Shown: piece by piece, positions 42,366 to 42,447 of the stretch
Layout of the letters: each line of letters opens with the position of its first letter
Numbering within the stretch: the stretch's first letter is position 1
Origin: DASWID01 sp049682815
GTDB taxonomy: Bacteria; Desulfobacterota_D; UBA1144; Nemesobacterales; CSP1-2
DNA length: 42,447 nt
Reading direction: 5' to 3'
Assembly: GCA_049682815.1 (NCBI GenBank)
Contig: JBAUII010000018.1
Coordinates: forward strand, 1-42,447
Made by a program: the position numbers and the translations under genes
Notes under the pieces: generated by a model
Told to the model about the DNA's origin: nothing
Databases searched by the model: none
What the model saw: the letters and a program-made list of their open reading frames with translations, nothing else

Positions 42366-42447
42366 TTTGTGATTGATTATAAACGTAAATTAAATTTGGG
42401 GAAATAAGCGTTTCTTATATTACCAAGCTTTCACTATCTGGACAAAC

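Overview
The window is about 42 kb of bacterial chromosome, estimated by eye at a little over 40% GC. It looks like a Gram-negative organism: there are exported lipoproteins, a DUF2092-type envelope protein and a periplasmic DsbA-like thiol protein. Intergenic DNA is rich in short palindromic dispersed repeats of the kind common in draft genomes of uncultivated deltaproteobacteria-like lineages. I cannot fix the phylum from the sequence. No transposase, integrase, phage gene or CRISPR array is visible.

Positions 168-17328 form a glycan-assembly island. It has three intact GT2 glycosyltransferases of the polyprenyl-phosphate-sugar synthase type, plus the remnant of a fourth. Two membrane families linked to moving lipid-linked sugars are present (GtrA, UPF0104/LPG-synthase-TM). 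There are five large membrane GT-C-like proteins: a Pmt protein O-mannosyltransferase, a PIG-V-like mannosyltransferase, an ArnT/GT39-like enzyme and two mutually paralogous proteins. A methyltransferase and a CPBP intramembrane protease complete it. At its heart is a compact operon (6640-11788): GT2, UPF0104, UDP-galactopyranose mutase, GT-C, with the last three genes overlapping. The mutase resembles the fungal/protozoan form of the enzyme rather than the classical bacterial Glf. Together the genes suggest UDP-galactofuranose synthesis and transfer of sugars from lipid-phosphate donors on the outer face of the membrane. Decayed gene remnants at 880-1182 and 16404-16565 show that the island has been losing parts.

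Positions 17823-28393 are mostly housekeeping: NAD synthetase, tyrosyl-tRNA synthetase, RNase P RNA directly behind a zinc-ribbon/RNase H gene pair, a CAU tRNA, a DUF2092 protein, biotin-protein ligase, a TPR protein and a lipoprotein. Positions 28614-31848 hold a CoA-binding protein and the methionine pair metY and metX, with different inverted-repeat elements in front of and between the two met genes.

Positions 31849-37130 hold a repeat-dense gap, a patatin-like lipase, a GT87-like mannosyltransferase and a split two-subunit CoA-transferase-family pair resembling IpdAB. Positions 37304-42365 hold a PcrA/UvrD helicase, a DsbA-family lipoprotein with a duplicated N-terminal module, a BrnT/BrnA-type toxin-antitoxin pair and tRNA-Gln. 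Non-ATG starts, especially TTG, recur throughout.
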